64,000 bases of DNA from contig NZ_AOCK01000004.1 of the NCBI RefSeq assembly GCF_000348945.1, forward strand, positions 248,001 to 312,000, read 5' to 3'. Both the position numbers and the translations under genes were made by a program. Origin of the DNA: Paeniglutamicibacter gangotriensis Lz1y. GTDB taxonomy: Bacteria; Actinomycetota; Actinomycetes; Actinomycetales; Micrococcaceae. A model generated the notes under the pieces. That model saw nothing but the letters and a program-made list of their open reading frames with translations, was not told the origin of the DNA and did not search any database. Below are positions 1-9,321 of this stretch, one piece after another; position 1 is the stretch's first letter; every line of letters starts with the position of its first letter.

Positions 1-911
1 GCCATGTCGATGCACAACAAGATGACAGCTACCCAGATTAGCGAAAATCCGATCAGGCGTTCGGGCGGCATGGGTTCCTTGAAGACGACCATGGCCACGA
101 TGAACTGCAGGATCGGGACTAGGAACTGCATGGTACCCAGGGTCGAGAGCGGGAGCCTGCGCGCCGCCGCGCCAAAGAGCAGCAGCGGGACGGCGGTGAC
201 GATTCCGCTGGCCGCCAGCAACCAGAAGTGTGCCGGCCCTGCCGATACCAACGTGTCCGCATTGGTGAGAACCAGCCAGATCATGAACCCCAGCGCCGGA
301 ACCAGCAGGATGATCGTTTCCATGGTGAGCGAAGTCAACGCGGTGGCGGTGCGCCCCACCCGGTTCTTCACAAAACCGTACAAGCCAAAGGAGAACGCCA
401 GCGTCAGGGCGATGTACGGGACGTTGCCATAGGCGAAAGTCAGGGTGATGACGGCCGCCAGGCCGAACCCGATGGCCACCCATTGCATGGTGCGCAGTTT
501 TTCCTTCAGGAAGATCACGCCCAGGCCAATGGACACCAGCGGGTTGATGAAATACCCCAGCGCTGCCTCGGTGGCATGGCCGTTGAGCACCGCATAGGTG
601 TACGTTAGCCAGTTCACCGCGATCAGCACCGAAGCGATCGAGAGCCGGATCATGGCCCGACGGTCGCGGCTCAGGGCCAGGAACACGGTCCAACTTTTGG
701 ACACGCTGAGCAGAATCATGCAGAAGACCAGCGAGAAGACGATGCGCGAGGCGACGATCTCCCACGGGGAGGCGATGGCGATCGTCAGGAAGTACAGCGG
801 CATCATGCCCCAAAGGCCGTAGGCACCCAGTCCCTGAAGTAGTCCGGTGGAGCGTTCGCTAGCTGGTCCCGTGCTGGTGGCAGTCGTGGCAATGGCGGGC
901 TTCGGGGTCAT
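1..911 (-). CDS. rarD: EamA/DMT-family permease, RarD-like (3' end outside window)
   Basis: Reading the minus strand from ATG at 911 gives an uninterrupted 303-codon frame that reaches the window edge, so only the last few residues are missing (family length about 300). The start region is Ala/Thr-rich, followed by ten or so hydrophobic segments. The segment YGLWGMMPLYF about 25 residues after the start and GYFINPLVSIGLGVIFLKEK further on are typical of RarD proteins of the drug/metabolite transporter superfamily; the substrate is unknown in most organisms (chloramphenicol sensitivity is the historic phenotype). A second EamA half ends with VFKEPMPPERLIGF. It is transcribed divergently from fprA with a 359-bp gap. 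Confidence 0.85.
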   Translation of the reverse strand, partial: MTPKPAIATTATSTGPASERSTGLLQGLGAYGLWGMMPLYFLTIAIASPWEIVASRIVFSLVFCMILLSVSKSWTVFLALSRDRRAMIRLSIASVLIAVNWLTYTYAVLNGHATEAALGYFINPLVSIGLGVIFLKEKLRTMQWVAIGFGLAAVITLTFAYGNVPYIALTLAFSFGLYGFVKNRVGRTATALTSLTMETIILLVPALGFMIWLVLTNADTLVSAGPAHFWLLAASGIVTAVPLLLFGAAARRLPLSTLGTMQFLVPILQFIVAMVVFKEPMPPERLIGFSLIWVAVILLCIDM

Positions 912-1270
912 GATTGGCTCAACAGGCGGTACATCGATTCTATTTCGGCGGTACGGATCCGCAGGCAAACCTTGCAGGATCGGGGTCCGTTCGCACGGCT
1001 CTTGGCCCTGCTCGCGGGTAACATGGGTGTTTGGCGTCGTGTCGGGGCATGGTTTGTCCCTTGCCTGTGAGCCTATCGTGGGGTCGGTGTCGGCCGGAAT
1101 TCCGGTGCGGAACCTCTGCCCATCGAAGGCTGATGGAATCAAGGGGAACCCGCCGGACCGGGCGTGAGACTGCTTACAGTGATTCACGTTTGCCCGACGG
1201 AGCCAATTAGACTAGCTGGGTGTGCGCTATTTGCTCGCCCCAGTGATCATTCTCCGGAAGGAATCCCCTC
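912..1270. other. Intergenic region between rarD and fprA
   Basis: The 359 bp between two divergent genes hold no convincing coding frame. TAGACT near 1209 could be a -10 box for fprA (no good -35 at 17 bp). An AAGGAA sequence just before 1271 is the fprA ribosome-binding site. Confidence 0.5.
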
Positions 1271-2668
1271 GTGTCCGATTCAGCTGTACGCCCGCTCCGT
1301 GTCGCCATCATCGGGGCAGGACCGGCCGGCGTCTATGCTGCCGACATCCTTACCAAGGCGGAGCGCGAGTTCGAGGTCAGCATCGACCTGCTCGACGCCT
1401 ACCCTGCCCCCTACGGGTTGATTCGCTACGGTGTGGCGCCCGACCACCCGCGCATCAAGGGTATCGTCAACGCGCTGCACAAGGTGCTGGACCGAGGGGA
1501 TATCCGCTTCCTGGGAAACGTGACCTACGGCCGGGACCTGAAGCTCAGCGATATCCGTGAAATGTACGACGCGGTGATCTTTGCCACCGGCGCCATCAAG
1601 GACGCCCGGATGGAGATCCCGGGGATCGAGCTGGAGGGTTCCTTCGGCGCCGCAGACTTCGTCTCTTGGTATGACGGGCAGCCCGATGTCCCACGCACCT
1701 GGCCGCTGCAGGCCAAGGAGATCGCGGTGCTGGGCAACGGCAATGTGGCCCTCGACGTGGCCCGTGTGCTGTCCAAACATGCCGAGGACCTGCTGGTCAC
1801 CGAGATCCCGGACAACGTTTTTGAAGGTCTGAAGGATTCGCCGGTCACCGACGTGCATATCTTTGGCCGCCGTGGCCCCGCGCAGGTGAAATTCACCCCA
1901 CTGGAGCTGCGCGAACTGAGCCAATGCCGCGACGTGGACATTGTGCTCTACCCGGAAGATTTCGAATTCGATGAGGCCTCGGACGCGCTGATCAAGTCCA
2001 ACAACCAGGTCAAGACGATGGTCAACACGCTGACCAACTGGATTGTGGAGGAGCAGGACACCGGGGCTTCGCGCCGCTTGCACCTGCACTTCTTACATAA
2101 CCCGGTGGAAATCAGCGGTGAGGACGGCAAGGTCTCCGGCATCAAGTTTGAACGCCAGGAGCTCGACGGCACCGGCAACGTCAAGGGCACCGGCGAATTC
2201 ATCGACTACCCGGTGCAAGCCGTCTACCGGGCCATCGGATACCTCGGTTCCGAGCTAGCCGAAGTTGAATATGATGCGCAGCGCGGTGTCATCCCCAATG
2301 AGGGCGGACGCGTACTGGACGCAGATGGATCGCATGTGGCGGGTGTCTACGCCACGGGTTGGATCAAGCGCGGACCGGTTGGCCTGATCGGTCACACCAA
2401 GGGTGATGCGCTGGAAACCATTGGGAACCTGCTCGAGGACCGGCTCTCGCTGCCGATGGCCAGCAACCCGAGCGAAGACGCAATCATCGAACTGCTCGAA
2501 GCCCGCGGCGTCGAATACACGACCTGGGATGGCTGGAAAAAGCTTGATGCCCACGAGATTTCCCTGGGCGAGGGTGCTTCCCCGGCACAGACCACCAACG
2601 GTCCGGTTGACCGTGCTCGGGTGAAGGTCGTGGAGCGCGAGGAAATGGTCAGGATTTCCCGCGGCTAG
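1271..2668 (+). CDS. fprA: Ferredoxin/adrenodoxin-type NADP+ reductase, FprA-like
   Basis: The 465-residue protein matches actinobacterial FprA, a FAD enzyme that passes electrons between NADPH and ferredoxins. An N-terminal FAD-binding Rossmann motif (GAGPAG, residues 15-20) is followed by the adrenodoxin-reductase signature around YPAPYGLIRYGVAPDH, a second dinucleotide motif GNGNVALDVARVL near residue 157 for NADP, and the closing FAD motif ATGWIKRGPVGLIGHTKGDA. Length is normal for the family. The start is GTG with AAGGAA about 8 nt upstream. It is followed by a hairpin at 2680-2723 and appears monocistronic. Ferredoxin partners are not encoded nearby. Confidence 0.92.
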   Translation: MSDSAVRPLRVAIIGAGPAGVYAADILTKAEREFEVSIDLLDAYPAPYGLIRYGVAPDHPRIKGIVNALHKVLDRGDIRFLGNVTYGRDLKLSDIREMYDAVIFATGAIKDARMEIPGIELEGSFGAADFVSWYDGQPDVPRTWPLQAKEIAVLGNGNVALDVARVLSKHAEDLLVTEIPDNVFEGLKDSPVTDVHIFGRRGPAQVKFTPLELRELSQCRDVDIVLYPEDFEFDEASDALIKSNNQVKTMVNTLTNWIVEEQDTGASRRLHLHFLHNPVEISGEDGKVSGIKFERQELDGTGNVKGTGEFIDYPVQAVYRAIGYLGSELAEVEYDAQRGVIPNEGGRVLDADGSHVAGVYATGWIKRGPVGLIGHTKGDALETIGNLLEDRLSLPMASNPSEDAIIELLEARGVEYTTWDGWKKLDAHEISLGEGASPAQTTNGPVDRARVKVVEREEMVRISRG

Positions 2669-2679
2669 ACTGTAGGTTG

Positions 2680-2723
2680 CAGGGGCTCGTGATTTCCGAA
2701 GTAGCGGAAAGCACGGGCCCCTG
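2680..2723 (+). terminator. Hairpin after fprA, probable terminator
   Basis: CAGGGGC and GCCCCTG arms with an inner TTCCG/CGGAA pairing form a long stem 12 bp past the fprA stop; the following T-tract is poor, so termination efficiency is uncertain. Confidence 0.5.
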
Positions 2724-2913
2724 TCTTGTGCGGCAAGGAACCGCATGGCGGCAATGAACTGGGGACGTCCCCGCTTCCCCAAGGCATCCGACCAGGAAGT
2801 GGTGCGCTGGATGGAATCCTCGTCGTCGGGGGACCATGCGGCCACGCTATGTGATCCGAAAGGCAGGGGGAAATGCGGGCAGCGCGGCAACGGTGCGCTA
2901 GCGTACTAGAATC

Positions 2914-3858
2914 GTGAAAAATGAAATAGCTCAGAAAAGTCGCCGGCCGTTGCCCGAAATTGCCGCGAACTTGGTCCGTGGCGGCCTGATTGGTGCCGTC
3001 GAAACCATGCCCGGGGTGAGCGGCGGCACCGTCGCACTGGCCGTGATGATCTACGAGAGGCTCATCGCCTCTGCCTCCAGCTTGATCGTCGGGGTCTACC
3101 AGGTGCTTGCGGGCATCGCCCGTGGGGCAGCAGCACGCCGCGAGGGGGTTAGCCGCCTGCGTCAGGTGGACTGGCTGCTGGTCGTTCCACTGCTCGGGGG
3201 CATGATTGCCGGCATTCTGCTGATGTCCCAGGTGATGGAGGACCTGTCCGCGAACCACCCGGTGTTGATGCGGGCGGCGTTCTTCGGCATGGTGCTGGTG
3301 TCCTTGTTGATCCCGATCCGTTTGGCCGGCCGGTGGCGCCGTCGCGACACCGCTTACGCGGTGCTCGCTGCGCTCATTGCCGGCATCGGCGTCTCGCTGC
3401 CGCCGCAGACCCTTGAGGTGACGCCGCTGACGATCATCGCGTGTGCCGCCGTGGCCGTGTGCGCCCTGGCGCTTCCCGGCCTCTCGGGATCGTTCCTGCT
3501 GCTCGCGCTGGGCCTCTACGAGCCGACGCTGGCGGCGGTCAACAACCGCGAACTCGGCTACCTCGGCCTGTTCATGGTCGGTGCTGTGGTGGGAGGCGTG
3601 GTGATCGTGCTCGGCCTGCGCAAACTGCTCGCCGTGCGTCACCACCTCACCATGGTGGTCATCACGGGGCTGATGGCCGGTGGCCTGCGCGCCTTGTGGC
3701 CGTGGCAGGACGAATCCCGCAACGTCGTTGCCGCGGACCCTGCCACCCTGCTGCCGGTTGTGGCGCTCGCCCTAGGCGGCGCCTTGATCGTGGGACTTGG
3801 CGTCTGGGCGGAGTTGCGAGCGACGGTCAAGGCGACGGTCAAGCAGGACGCCGCCTAA
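2914..3858 (+). CDS. DUF368 family membrane protein, putative polyprenyl-phosphate translocase (PopT type)
   Basis: This is a 314-residue integral membrane protein with about eight to nine hydrophobic segments. It carries the two internal-repeat signatures of DUF368: PGVSGGTVALAVMIYERL near residue 35 and LPGLSGSFLLLALGLYE near residue 190. DUF368 proteins were recently shown to recycle undecaprenyl phosphate across the cytoplasmic membrane, the carrier needed for peptidoglycan and wall polymers; that role is applied here by family membership. The start is GTG at 2914 directly after TAGAAT (2907-2912); no Shine-Dalgarno is obvious, so the exact start is less certain. It converges on katA across a strong terminator. 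A DedA protein of the other translocase family lies at 20728. Confidence 0.88.
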   Translation: MKNEIAQKSRRPLPEIAANLVRGGLIGAVETMPGVSGGTVALAVMIYERLIASASSLIVGVYQVLAGIARGAAARREGVSRLRQVDWLLVVPLLGGMIAGILLMSQVMEDLSANHPVLMRAAFFGMVLVSLLIPIRLAGRWRRRDTAYAVLAALIAGIGVSLPPQTLEVTPLTIIACAAVAVCALALPGLSGSFLLLALGLYEPTLAAVNNRELGYLGLFMVGAVVGGVVIVLGLRKLLAVRHHLTMVVITGLMAGGLRALWPWQDESRNVVAADPATLLPVVALALGGALIVGLGVWAELRATVKATVKQDAA

Positions 3859-3881
3859 GGAAGATCGTGGATCCCGGCACG

Positions 3882-3923
3882 ACAAAGCGGCCCGACCTCC
3901 CGAAGGAGGTCGGGCCGCTTTGT
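3882..3923. terminator. Bidirectional terminator between DUF368 gene and katA
   Basis: There is a perfect 19-bp stem (3882-3900 with 3905-3923) and a CGAA tetraloop. Runs of A on the left and T on the right suit termination on both strands. Confidence 0.92.
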
Positions 3924-3950
3924 CAGTGGTGGCTCGTAGCCAGGGCCTGG

Positions 3951-5462
3951 TTAGGCCTTGCCCGCCATCTCAGCTGCACCATCGGTCGTGCCTGCGACGC
4001 CGGCTGCATAGGCGTCGCGCAGGATCGCACCGAGATTAGCATCAACGTTCGTCCAGTACTGGAAGAAGCCTTCACGGATGGACTCGATGGTGATGCCCTG
4101 GCACTGGCCCAGCAGGTTCGCGTGGAAGCGTTCCTTGGACTCCGCGGTGAAGACCTCGCGGTACAGGGTGCCTGCCTGGCCGAAATCGTCGTCCTCGGAA
4201 CGCAGGGTCGCGGCGGCGCGAATCATTTCGCCGTCGGTTTCCCAGCTGCCTTCTCCAGCGCGGGCTGCGTCGGCTTCCGGTCCACCGAAGGAGTTCGGGG
4301 CGTAGACGCGGGCCTCAGGTGCGTTGAAGGTGTACTGCATGGCACCTTCGTGCATGTAGGTGTTGACCTTAGCGGCGTGCGGCTGGTTGACCGGCAACTG
4401 GTTGTAGTTGGTGCCGATGCGGTTGCGCTGGGCATCCGGGTAGGAGAACACGCGGGCCATCAGCATCTTGTCGGGGCTGATGTCGATGCCCGGAACCAGG
4501 TTCGAGGGCGAGAAGGCTGCCTGCTCGATCTCGGCGAAGAAGTTCTGCGGGTTGCGGTTCAGCGTGAAGTGGCCGACCGGGATCAACGGGTAATCCTTGT
4601 GCGACCAGGTCTTGGTGATGTCGAACGGGTTGAAGCGGTAGGTCTTGCCTTCTTCATACGGCATGATCTGCACTGCGACGTCCCAAGTCGGGAAGTTCCC
4701 GGCCTCGATGTTGTCGAACAGGTCGCGACGGTAGAAGTCGGCGTCCGAGCCGGCAAGCTTCTCTGCTTCCTCGTTGGACATGTTGTGCACGCCCTGACGG
4801 GAGCGGAAGTGGTACTGCACCCAGAAGCGCTCGCCTTCGGCGTTGATCCACTGGTAGGTGTGCGAGCCGTAGCCGTTCATCTCGCGCCACGAGGTCGGCA
4901 GACCGCGGTCGCCCATCAGGTAGGTCACCTGGTGTGCGGACTCGGGGGAGTGGGTCCAGAAGTCCCACTGCATGTCGGCATCGCGCAGGCCGGAAGCGCC
5001 GAGGCGCTTCTGCGAGTGAATGAAGTCGGGGAACTTGATGCCGTCGCGGATGAAGAACACCGGGGTGTTGTTTCCGACGATGTCGTAGTTGCCTTCGGTG
5101 GTGTAGAAGCGAAGCGCGAAGCCACGCACATCGCGCCAGGTGTCGGGGGAGCCCTGCTCGCCGGCAACCGAGGAGAAGCGCAGCAGCGTCTCGGACGTGG
5201 CGCCCGGCTGGAAGACCGCTGCACGGGTGTACTTCGAAACATCTTCGGTGATAACCAATTCACCGAAGGCTCCGCCGCCCTTGGCGTGCGGGTTGCGCTC
5301 CGGGACACGCTCGCGGTTGAACGAGGCCAGCTTTTCAACCAGGTAGCGGTCGTGAAGCGCGGTGATGCCGTCGGGGCCGGAAGTCAGCGAGTGTGCGTCG
5401 CTGGCAACGGGGGCACCGCTCTGTGTGGTCGTGAAGTTCTCGCTCAAGAGATTCTCCTTCAT
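3951..5462 (-). CDS. katA: Catalase, clade 3 monofunctional haem enzyme
   Basis: The 503-residue protein dismutates hydrogen peroxide. The catalytic His is in [12 protein letters not shown] (His about 59), the distal Asn lies before [15 protein letters not shown], and the haem-ligand Tyr is in [14 protein letters not shown]. Full length for a small-subunit catalase; no signal peptide, so cytoplasmic. The gene lies 42 bp downstream of a Fur/PerR-type regulator on the same strand, and the two probably form a peroxide-responsive operon driven from the palindrome at 5941. A short GAGAATC-type ribosome-binding site precedes the ATG. Confidence 0.96.
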   Translation of the reverse strand: MKENLLSENFTTTQSGAPVASDAHSLTSGPDGITALHDRYLVEKLASFNRERVPERNPHAKGGGAFGELVITEDVSKYTRAAVFQPGATSETLLRFSSVAGEQGSPDTWRDVRGFALRFYTTEGNYDIVGNNTPVFFIRDGIKFPDFIHSQKRLGASGLRDADMQWDFWTHSPESAHQVTYLMGDRGLPTSWREMNGYGSHTYQWINAEGERFWVQYHFRSRQGVHNMSNEEAEKLAGSDADFYRRDLFDNIEAGNFPTWDVAVQIMPYEEGKTYRFNPFDITKTWSHKDYPLIPVGHFTLNRNPQNFFAEIEQAAFSPSNLVPGIDISPDKMLMARVFSYPDAQRNRIGTNYNQLPVNQPHAAKVNTYMHEGAMQYTFNAPEARVYAPNSFGGPEADAARAGEGSWETDGEMIRAAATLRSEDDDFGQAGTLYREVFTAESKERFHANLLGQCQGITIESIREGFFQYWTNVDANLGAILRDAYAAGVAGTTDGAAEMAGKA

Positions 5463-5504
5463 AATATGGGGTTGGTAACTCGACTGTCGGTGTCCGGTGA
5501 CGCG

Positions 5505-5924
5505 CTAGGCGGCAGCGCGTTTCCTGCAGTCTTCACAGATGCCCTGGTATAGGACATCAGCAATCTGGATTTCCATGCCATGGTTCTCGGACGGGACTAG
5601 GCAAGGGGCATGGCCCACCGCGCATTCCACGTCCTCGATCCGGCCACAGCCGGTACATATGGCGTGGTGGTGGTTGTCGTTCACGCGGGTCTCGTAGAGA
5701 GCCGCGGAATGCGGCGGAGTGAAGCGGCGCAGCATTCCCTGCGCCGTCAGATCATTGAGCACGTTGTAAACAGACTGGATGGAAACTTGGGGTAACAAGC
5801 AGCGGACCTCGGCGACAACTTTCTCCGCCGAGGAGTGCGGGTGCCCGTCCAGGACTTCAAGCACAGCAAGGCGACCGCGGGTAACCCGCAGGCCGAGGTC
5901 TCGCATCTGTGCCGAATAGTCCAT
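5505..5924 (-). CDS. Fur-family transcriptional regulator (PerR/FurA/CatR-like)
   Basis: An N-terminal winged helix (LRVTRGRLAVLEVL; SIQSVYNVLNDLTAQGMLRRF) is followed by a dimerisation domain with the HHHAICTGCG metal ligands and a second CxxC near the C-terminus (CEDC), the structural zinc site of Fur proteins. The position upstream of katA suggests peroxide sensing. An upstream ATG at 5933 would add GHM-type residues, but TTGACA (5960-5955) and TGGAAT (5937-5932), spaced 17 bp, put the transcript start near 5925, so Met at 5924 as a leaderless start is preferred, giving 139 residues. Leaderless furA transcripts are known in mycobacteria. Whether it senses iron or peroxide is not decided by sequence. 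Confidence 0.9.
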   Translation of the reverse strand: MDYSAQMRDLGLRVTRGRLAVLEVLDGHPHSSAEKVVAEVRCLLPQVSIQSVYNVLNDLTAQGMLRRFTPPHSAALYETRVNDNHHHAICTGCGRIEDVECAVGHAPCLVPSENHGMEIQIADVLYQGICEDCRKRAAA

Positions 5925-5931
5925 GTGACCC

Positions 5932-5960
5932 ATTCCACCCCCTTATTTTGATTCTGTCAA
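5932..5960 (-). promoter_or_regulatory. fur-katA promoter overlapping the Fur box
   Basis: A consensus -35 TTGACA at 5960-5955 is followed, after 17 bp, by TGGAAT at 5937-5932. The -35 lies inside the palindrome, which would give autorepression. Confidence 0.65.
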
Positions 5961-5967
5961 GATAAGG
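5941..5967. promoter_or_regulatory. Fur/PerR-type operator palindrome
   Basis: Two 11-bp arms, CCTTATTTTGA and TCAAGATAAGG, are inverted copies with one mismatch around a 5-bp TTCTG centre. The site is AT-rich in a GC-rich genome and lies between the divergent fur-katA and MFS genes. Confidence 0.8.
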
Positions 5968-6002
5968 AAGCGCTGAGGCGTGTCGCAAATGGCTAGACTC
6001 AG

Positions 6003-7286
6003 GTGGTGGCCCGACTTCTTGCCGACCTGACACCTCTGCGCGACAGCCCCGCCTTCAAGCGGCTCTGGATCGGCAACGCGCTCTCCGCCGTGGGCGGGCA
6101 GCTGACCTTGGTGGCGGTCAGCCTGGAGGTCTACGCGCTGACCGGCTCGAGCCTGCACGTCGGGCTGCTGGGTGCCTTCGCCCTAGTCCCGCTGGTGCTC
6201 ACCGGACTCTATGGCGGTTCCATCGCCGATGCCCACGACCGCCGCAAGGTCGCCCTGGTCTCCGCGCTGGTGCTGTGGGTGGCCACCGCCGCAATCGCCG
6301 CTCAAGCGTGGCTGGGCGTCGATAACGTATGGGTACTTTACGGCTTGGTTGCCATCCACTCGGCCGCCGGCGGCATCAACCAGCCGGTGCGCGGAGCCAT
6401 CATCCCCGCCATCGTCGGACTCAAGGCCTTGCCCGCGGCCAACTCCTTGAACATGGTCACCTTCGGTATTGCCCAAATGGTCGGGCCGCTGCTCGGCGGG
6501 CTGCTCGTTGCTCAGTTCGGATTCGGCTGGACCTATTCCATCGACGTGCTCACCTACACCGCCGCTGTCTGGTCGGTCTACAAGTTACCTTCATTACCTC
6601 CCGAGGGGACCCCTGCCAAGGCCGGCCTGCGCTCGGTCATCGAGGGGTTCAAATTCCTGGGCAGCTCCCCGAACGTGCGCATGACGTTCCTGATCGATAT
6701 GGCAGCGATGGTGTTGGCGGCGCCGAGGGCGCTGCTGCCGGCCATCGGCGCGGTATTGATCGGCGGGGGAGAGCTGACCATGGGACTGCTGCTGGCCGCC
6801 ACCGCCATGGGCGCCTTCCTGGCCGGGATGTTTTCCGGACCGGTGGCCCGCATTCACCGGCAAGGCCTGGCGGTGTTCATCTGTGTCTGCGTGTGGGGCG
6901 CGAGCATCGGACTCTTCGGAGTGGTGGTGCTGCTGGCCTCGCGCGGTCCGGTGCCCCTCGACGGGTCTGCCGGGCCCTGGCTCTGGCCCGCTGCTGCCGC
7001 CATGGCGCTGGCCGGAGTCGCCGACGCCATCTCCTCGGTCTTCCGCACCACCATCTTGCAGACGGCAACACCGGACCGTCTGCGCGGGCGCCTGCAAGGG
7101 GTCTTCATCGTGGTCGTTGCCGGCGGGCCACGCCTGGGCGAGATGCTCTCCGGAGCCTTTGCTGCGCCCCTGGGCGAAGGGTGGACGTTGGTGGCCGGCG
7201 GCATGGCCTGCATCGTGGCCGCCGCCCTCCTGATGCGCCGGGAGCCGGGCTTCCTGCGGTACGACTCCAGACAGCCGACTTCCTGA
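6003..7286 (+). CDS. MFS transporter, EntS-like exporter family
   Basis: This 427-residue protein has about twelve membrane segments and the MFS loop motif GGSIADAHDRRKV near residue 72. The overall pattern (SPAFKRLWIGNALSAVGGQ at the start, central LGGLLVAQFGFGWTYSIDVLTY, AISSVFRTTILQTATPDRLRGR late) resembles the MFS_3/EntS group, which includes siderophore exporters; no substrate can be assigned. Two adjacent GTG codons at 6003 and 6006 are possible starts; TAGACT at 5994-5999 ends 6 nt before the second, suggesting a leaderless mRNA from 6006. The Fur-type palindrome 35 bp upstream could also control this gene, which would fit an iron-linked exporter, but that is inference. Confidence 0.85.
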   Translation: MVARLLADLTPLRDSPAFKRLWIGNALSAVGGQLTLVAVSLEVYALTGSSLHVGLLGAFALVPLVLTGLYGGSIADAHDRRKVALVSALVLWVATAAIAAQAWLGVDNVWVLYGLVAIHSAAGGINQPVRGAIIPAIVGLKALPAANSLNMVTFGIAQMVGPLLGGLLVAQFGFGWTYSIDVLTYTAAVWSVYKLPSLPPEGTPAKAGLRSVIEGFKFLGSSPNVRMTFLIDMAAMVLAAPRALLPAIGAVLIGGGELTMGLLLAATAMGAFLAGMFSGPVARIHRQGLAVFICVCVWGASIGLFGVVVLLASRGPVPLDGSAGPWLWPAAAAMALAGVADAISSVFRTTILQTATPDRLRGRLQGVFIVVVAGGPRLGEMLSGAFAAPLGEGWTLVAGGMACIVAAALLMRREPGFLRYDSRQPTS

Positions 7287-7391
7287 GTGTCGGTCCGGCG
7301 GGAACAAAGCCAGCACACAGCAGGTTTAATTAGACTGGACGTTAGCTATGCATCCGGTGTACCCGGAACTGACATCAAGGAGAGAACCGCA

Positions 7392-8264
7392 GTGCACAAT
7401 CACAACAACGGCTTGAAGACGGCGGGGCTGCTGGGCGGCATGTTCGCGATGCTGCTGGCCATTGGTGCCTTGCTGGCGTCGGGAACCGGAAGCAGCGCCT
7501 TCATCTGGATCTTCGCCCTGATCGGTGTGGGCACCACCGCCTACGGCTACTGGAATTCGGACAAGCTGGCCATCCGTTCGATGCAGGCCCGCCCGGTCAC
7601 CGAGGCGGAGCAGCCGGCCATGTACCGGATCGTGCGCGAGCTCTCGATGACGGCGCAGGAACCCATGCCGCGCCTCTATGTTTCCCCCACCTCCGCACCC
7701 AACGCCTTTGCCACCGGCCGTAACCCGCAGAATGCCGCGGTGTGCTGCACCGAGGGCATCCTGACGCTGCTCAACGAGCGCGAATTGCGCGGGGTGCTGG
7801 GGCACGAACTGATGCACGTGTACAACCGCGACATCCTGACCTCCTCGGTGGCCGCCGCGGTGGCAGGCGTGATCACCTCGGTGGCACAGATGATGCTCTT
7901 CTTCGGAGGCGGGGACCGGCGCAACGCCAACCCGATCGCGATGATCGCGATGGCTCTGCTGGCCCCGCTGGCCTCGACGGTGATCCAGATGGCCATCAGC
8001 CGAACCCGCGAATACGATGCCGACGAAGACGGCGCGAAGCTGACCCAAGACCCGCTGGCCCTGGCCTCTGCCCTGCGCAAGCTCGAGAGCGGGGTGCAGC
8101 GCGCACCGCTACCGGCCGACAACCAGCGTCTGGTCAATACCTCGCACCTGATGATCGCCAACCCATTCCTGGGTGGTGCCAAGAAGCTCTTTTCCACACA
8201 TCCGCCCATGGACGACCGGGTGGCGCGGCTCGAAAAGATGGCCGGACGCCCGCTCGGTTCCTGA
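7392..8264 (+). CDS. htpX: Membrane zinc metalloprotease HtpX
   Basis: The 290-residue protein has two N-terminal membrane helices (about residues 9-30 and 36-52), the zinc-binding GHELMH at residues 137-142, two further hydrophobic segments, and the third ligand region [11 protein letters not shown]. HtpX is a heat-shock M48 protease that degrades damaged inner-membrane proteins. GTG at 7392 is preferred over the upstream in-frame start at 7287 because AAGGAG lies about 9 nt before it and it aligns with HtpX N-termini. Monocistronic, ending at the terminator at 8348. Confidence 0.93.
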   Translation: MHNHNNGLKTAGLLGGMFAMLLAIGALLASGTGSSAFIWIFALIGVGTTAYGYWNSDKLAIRSMQARPVTEAEQPAMYRIVRELSMTAQEPMPRLYVSPTSAPNAFATGRNPQNAAVCCTEGILTLLNERELRGVLGHELMHVYNRDILTSSVAAAVAGVITSVAQMMLFFGGGDRRNANPIAMIAMALLAPLASTVIQMAISRTREYDADEDGAKLTQDPLALASALRKLESGVQRAPLPADNQRLVNTSHLMIANPFLGGAKKLFSTHPPMDDRVARLEKMAGRPLGS

Positions 8265-8347
8265 TCCGACCAGTTTCCTCGGTGGTCAGGGGGCGAGGCA
8301 TTCCCCGTTTCATTGCTGACAGTATGCAGCCAGCGATCGACGATGAA

Positions 8348-8388
8348 GATGGCGAAGGCCGGGACCAATGGTCCCGGCCTTCGCCATC
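8348..8388. terminator. Bidirectional terminator between htpX and yajQ
   Basis: A perfect 19-bp stem (8348-8366 and 8370-8388) with an AAT loop sits between convergent genes. Confidence 0.9.
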
Positions 8389-8424
8389 ACCTGCCTACGC
8401 GCAGCAGGCTCAAATACAGTCCGC

Positions 8425-8913
8425 TTAGCGGAAGTTCACAAACTGCAGGTCTGCTTCGTCGAAGCCGCGCAGCAGGGTCATGGTGGCCTGCAGGTCGTCG
8501 CGTGACTTCGAGGACACGCGCAGCTCATCACCCTGGATGGTGGACTTCACGCCCTTGGGTGCCTCGTCGCGAATCAGCTTGTTGATCTTCTTGGCAACGT
8601 CCTGGGCAATGCCCTCAACGATCTCGGCCTCGATGCGGTATTCCTTGCCCGAGGCGTACGGCTCGCCGGCTTCCAGGGACTTCAGGGAAATGTTGCGTCG
8701 GACCAGCTTGGACTGGAACACATCGAGAACCGCCTTGACACGCTCCTCGGAGTTGGCCTTCATCAGGATCTTCTCGCCGCTGAAGTCGATCTCTGCACCA
8801 ATGCCTTTGAAGTCATAGCGCTGAACGATCTCCTTCTGCGCCTGATTCATTGCATTGGACACTTCCTGGCTGTCGACCTTGCTGACAACATCAAAAGTTG
8901 AATCGCTCGCCAT
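8425..8913 (-). CDS. yajQ: YajQ-family nucleotide-binding protein
   Basis: The 162-residue protein begins MASDSTFDVVSKVDSQEV and continues through QRYDFKGIGAEIDF to LRVSSKSRDDLQATM, the full-length YajQ/DUF520 pattern of two ferredoxin-like domains. Some members bind cyclic di-GMP and others bind tRNA or nucleotides; the ligand here is unknown. ATG at 8913 has GGAGG about 6 nt upstream and gives the usual family length, so a longer frame reaching 9093 is not used. It is transcribed away from tRNA-Tyr. Confidence 0.92.
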   Translation of the reverse strand: MASDSTFDVVSKVDSQEVSNAMNQAQKEIVQRYDFKGIGAEIDFSGEKILMKANSEERVKAVLDVFQSKLVRRNISLKSLEAGEPYASGKEYRIEAEIVEGIAQDVAKKINKLIRDEAPKGVKSTIQGDELRVSSKSRDDLQATMTLLRGFDEADLQFVNFR

Positions 8914-9015
8914 GTGAGCCTCCTCGTATAGGGAATGTGTGCTTTGCCTACAAGAGTACCGGGGCGCCGCAAGCGACCGTAAATCCGGGCTTTTCTGCTT
9001 CAAAGGGACCTCGAT

Positions 9016-9056
9016 TTGCGCTCTGGTGAAACTCTCATGTAGAGTTTCTACTCGTT
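9016..9056 (+). promoter_or_regulatory. tRNA-Tyr promoter
   Basis: TTGCGC (9016-9021), an 18-bp spacer and TAGAGT (9040-9045), then CTCGTT at 9051-9056. The same TAGAGT...CTCGTT arrangement precedes both tRNA-Thr genes. Confidence 0.65.
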
Positions 9057-9071
9057 CCGAAGAGAACATTC

Positions 9072-9153
9072 GGCAGATTACCCGAGTGGCCAAAGGGAGC
9101 TGACTGTAAATCAGCTGGCATCGCCTTCACTGGTTCGAATCCAGTATCTGCCA
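9072..9153 (+). tRNA. tRNA-Tyr (anticodon GTA)
   Basis: An 82-nt cloverleaf: acceptor GGCAGAT/ATCTGCC, anticodon GTA at 9106-9108 in loop CTGTAAA, a long variable arm as expected for bacterial tRNA-Tyr, and the T-loop TTCGAAT. CCA is not encoded. Confidence 0.95.
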
Positions 9154-9164
9154 CCGAATGAACG

Positions 9165-9202
9165 AAGACCGTGTTCAAATCCTAGGATTTGAACACGGTC
9201 TT
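9165..9202 (+). terminator. Terminator after tRNA-Tyr
   Basis: An 18-bp perfect stem (9165-9182 with 9185-9202) followed by TCTCTTT, 12 nt past the tRNA. Confidence 0.9.
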
Positions 9203-9321
9203 TCTCTTTGCCCCCGGCACCGTTGATGCAAGTCAGGGGAAAAAGATGAATGGGTTGGCCGAGGCAGCTGCTGGATGCGACCCACATCAACAACCTGTGC
9301 CGCTGCTCGGCCACCCACGAT

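Noticed and set aside
3441-5552. A 703-codon plus-strand frame
   Set aside because: It runs through the DUF368 end, a strong terminator and the antisense of katA.
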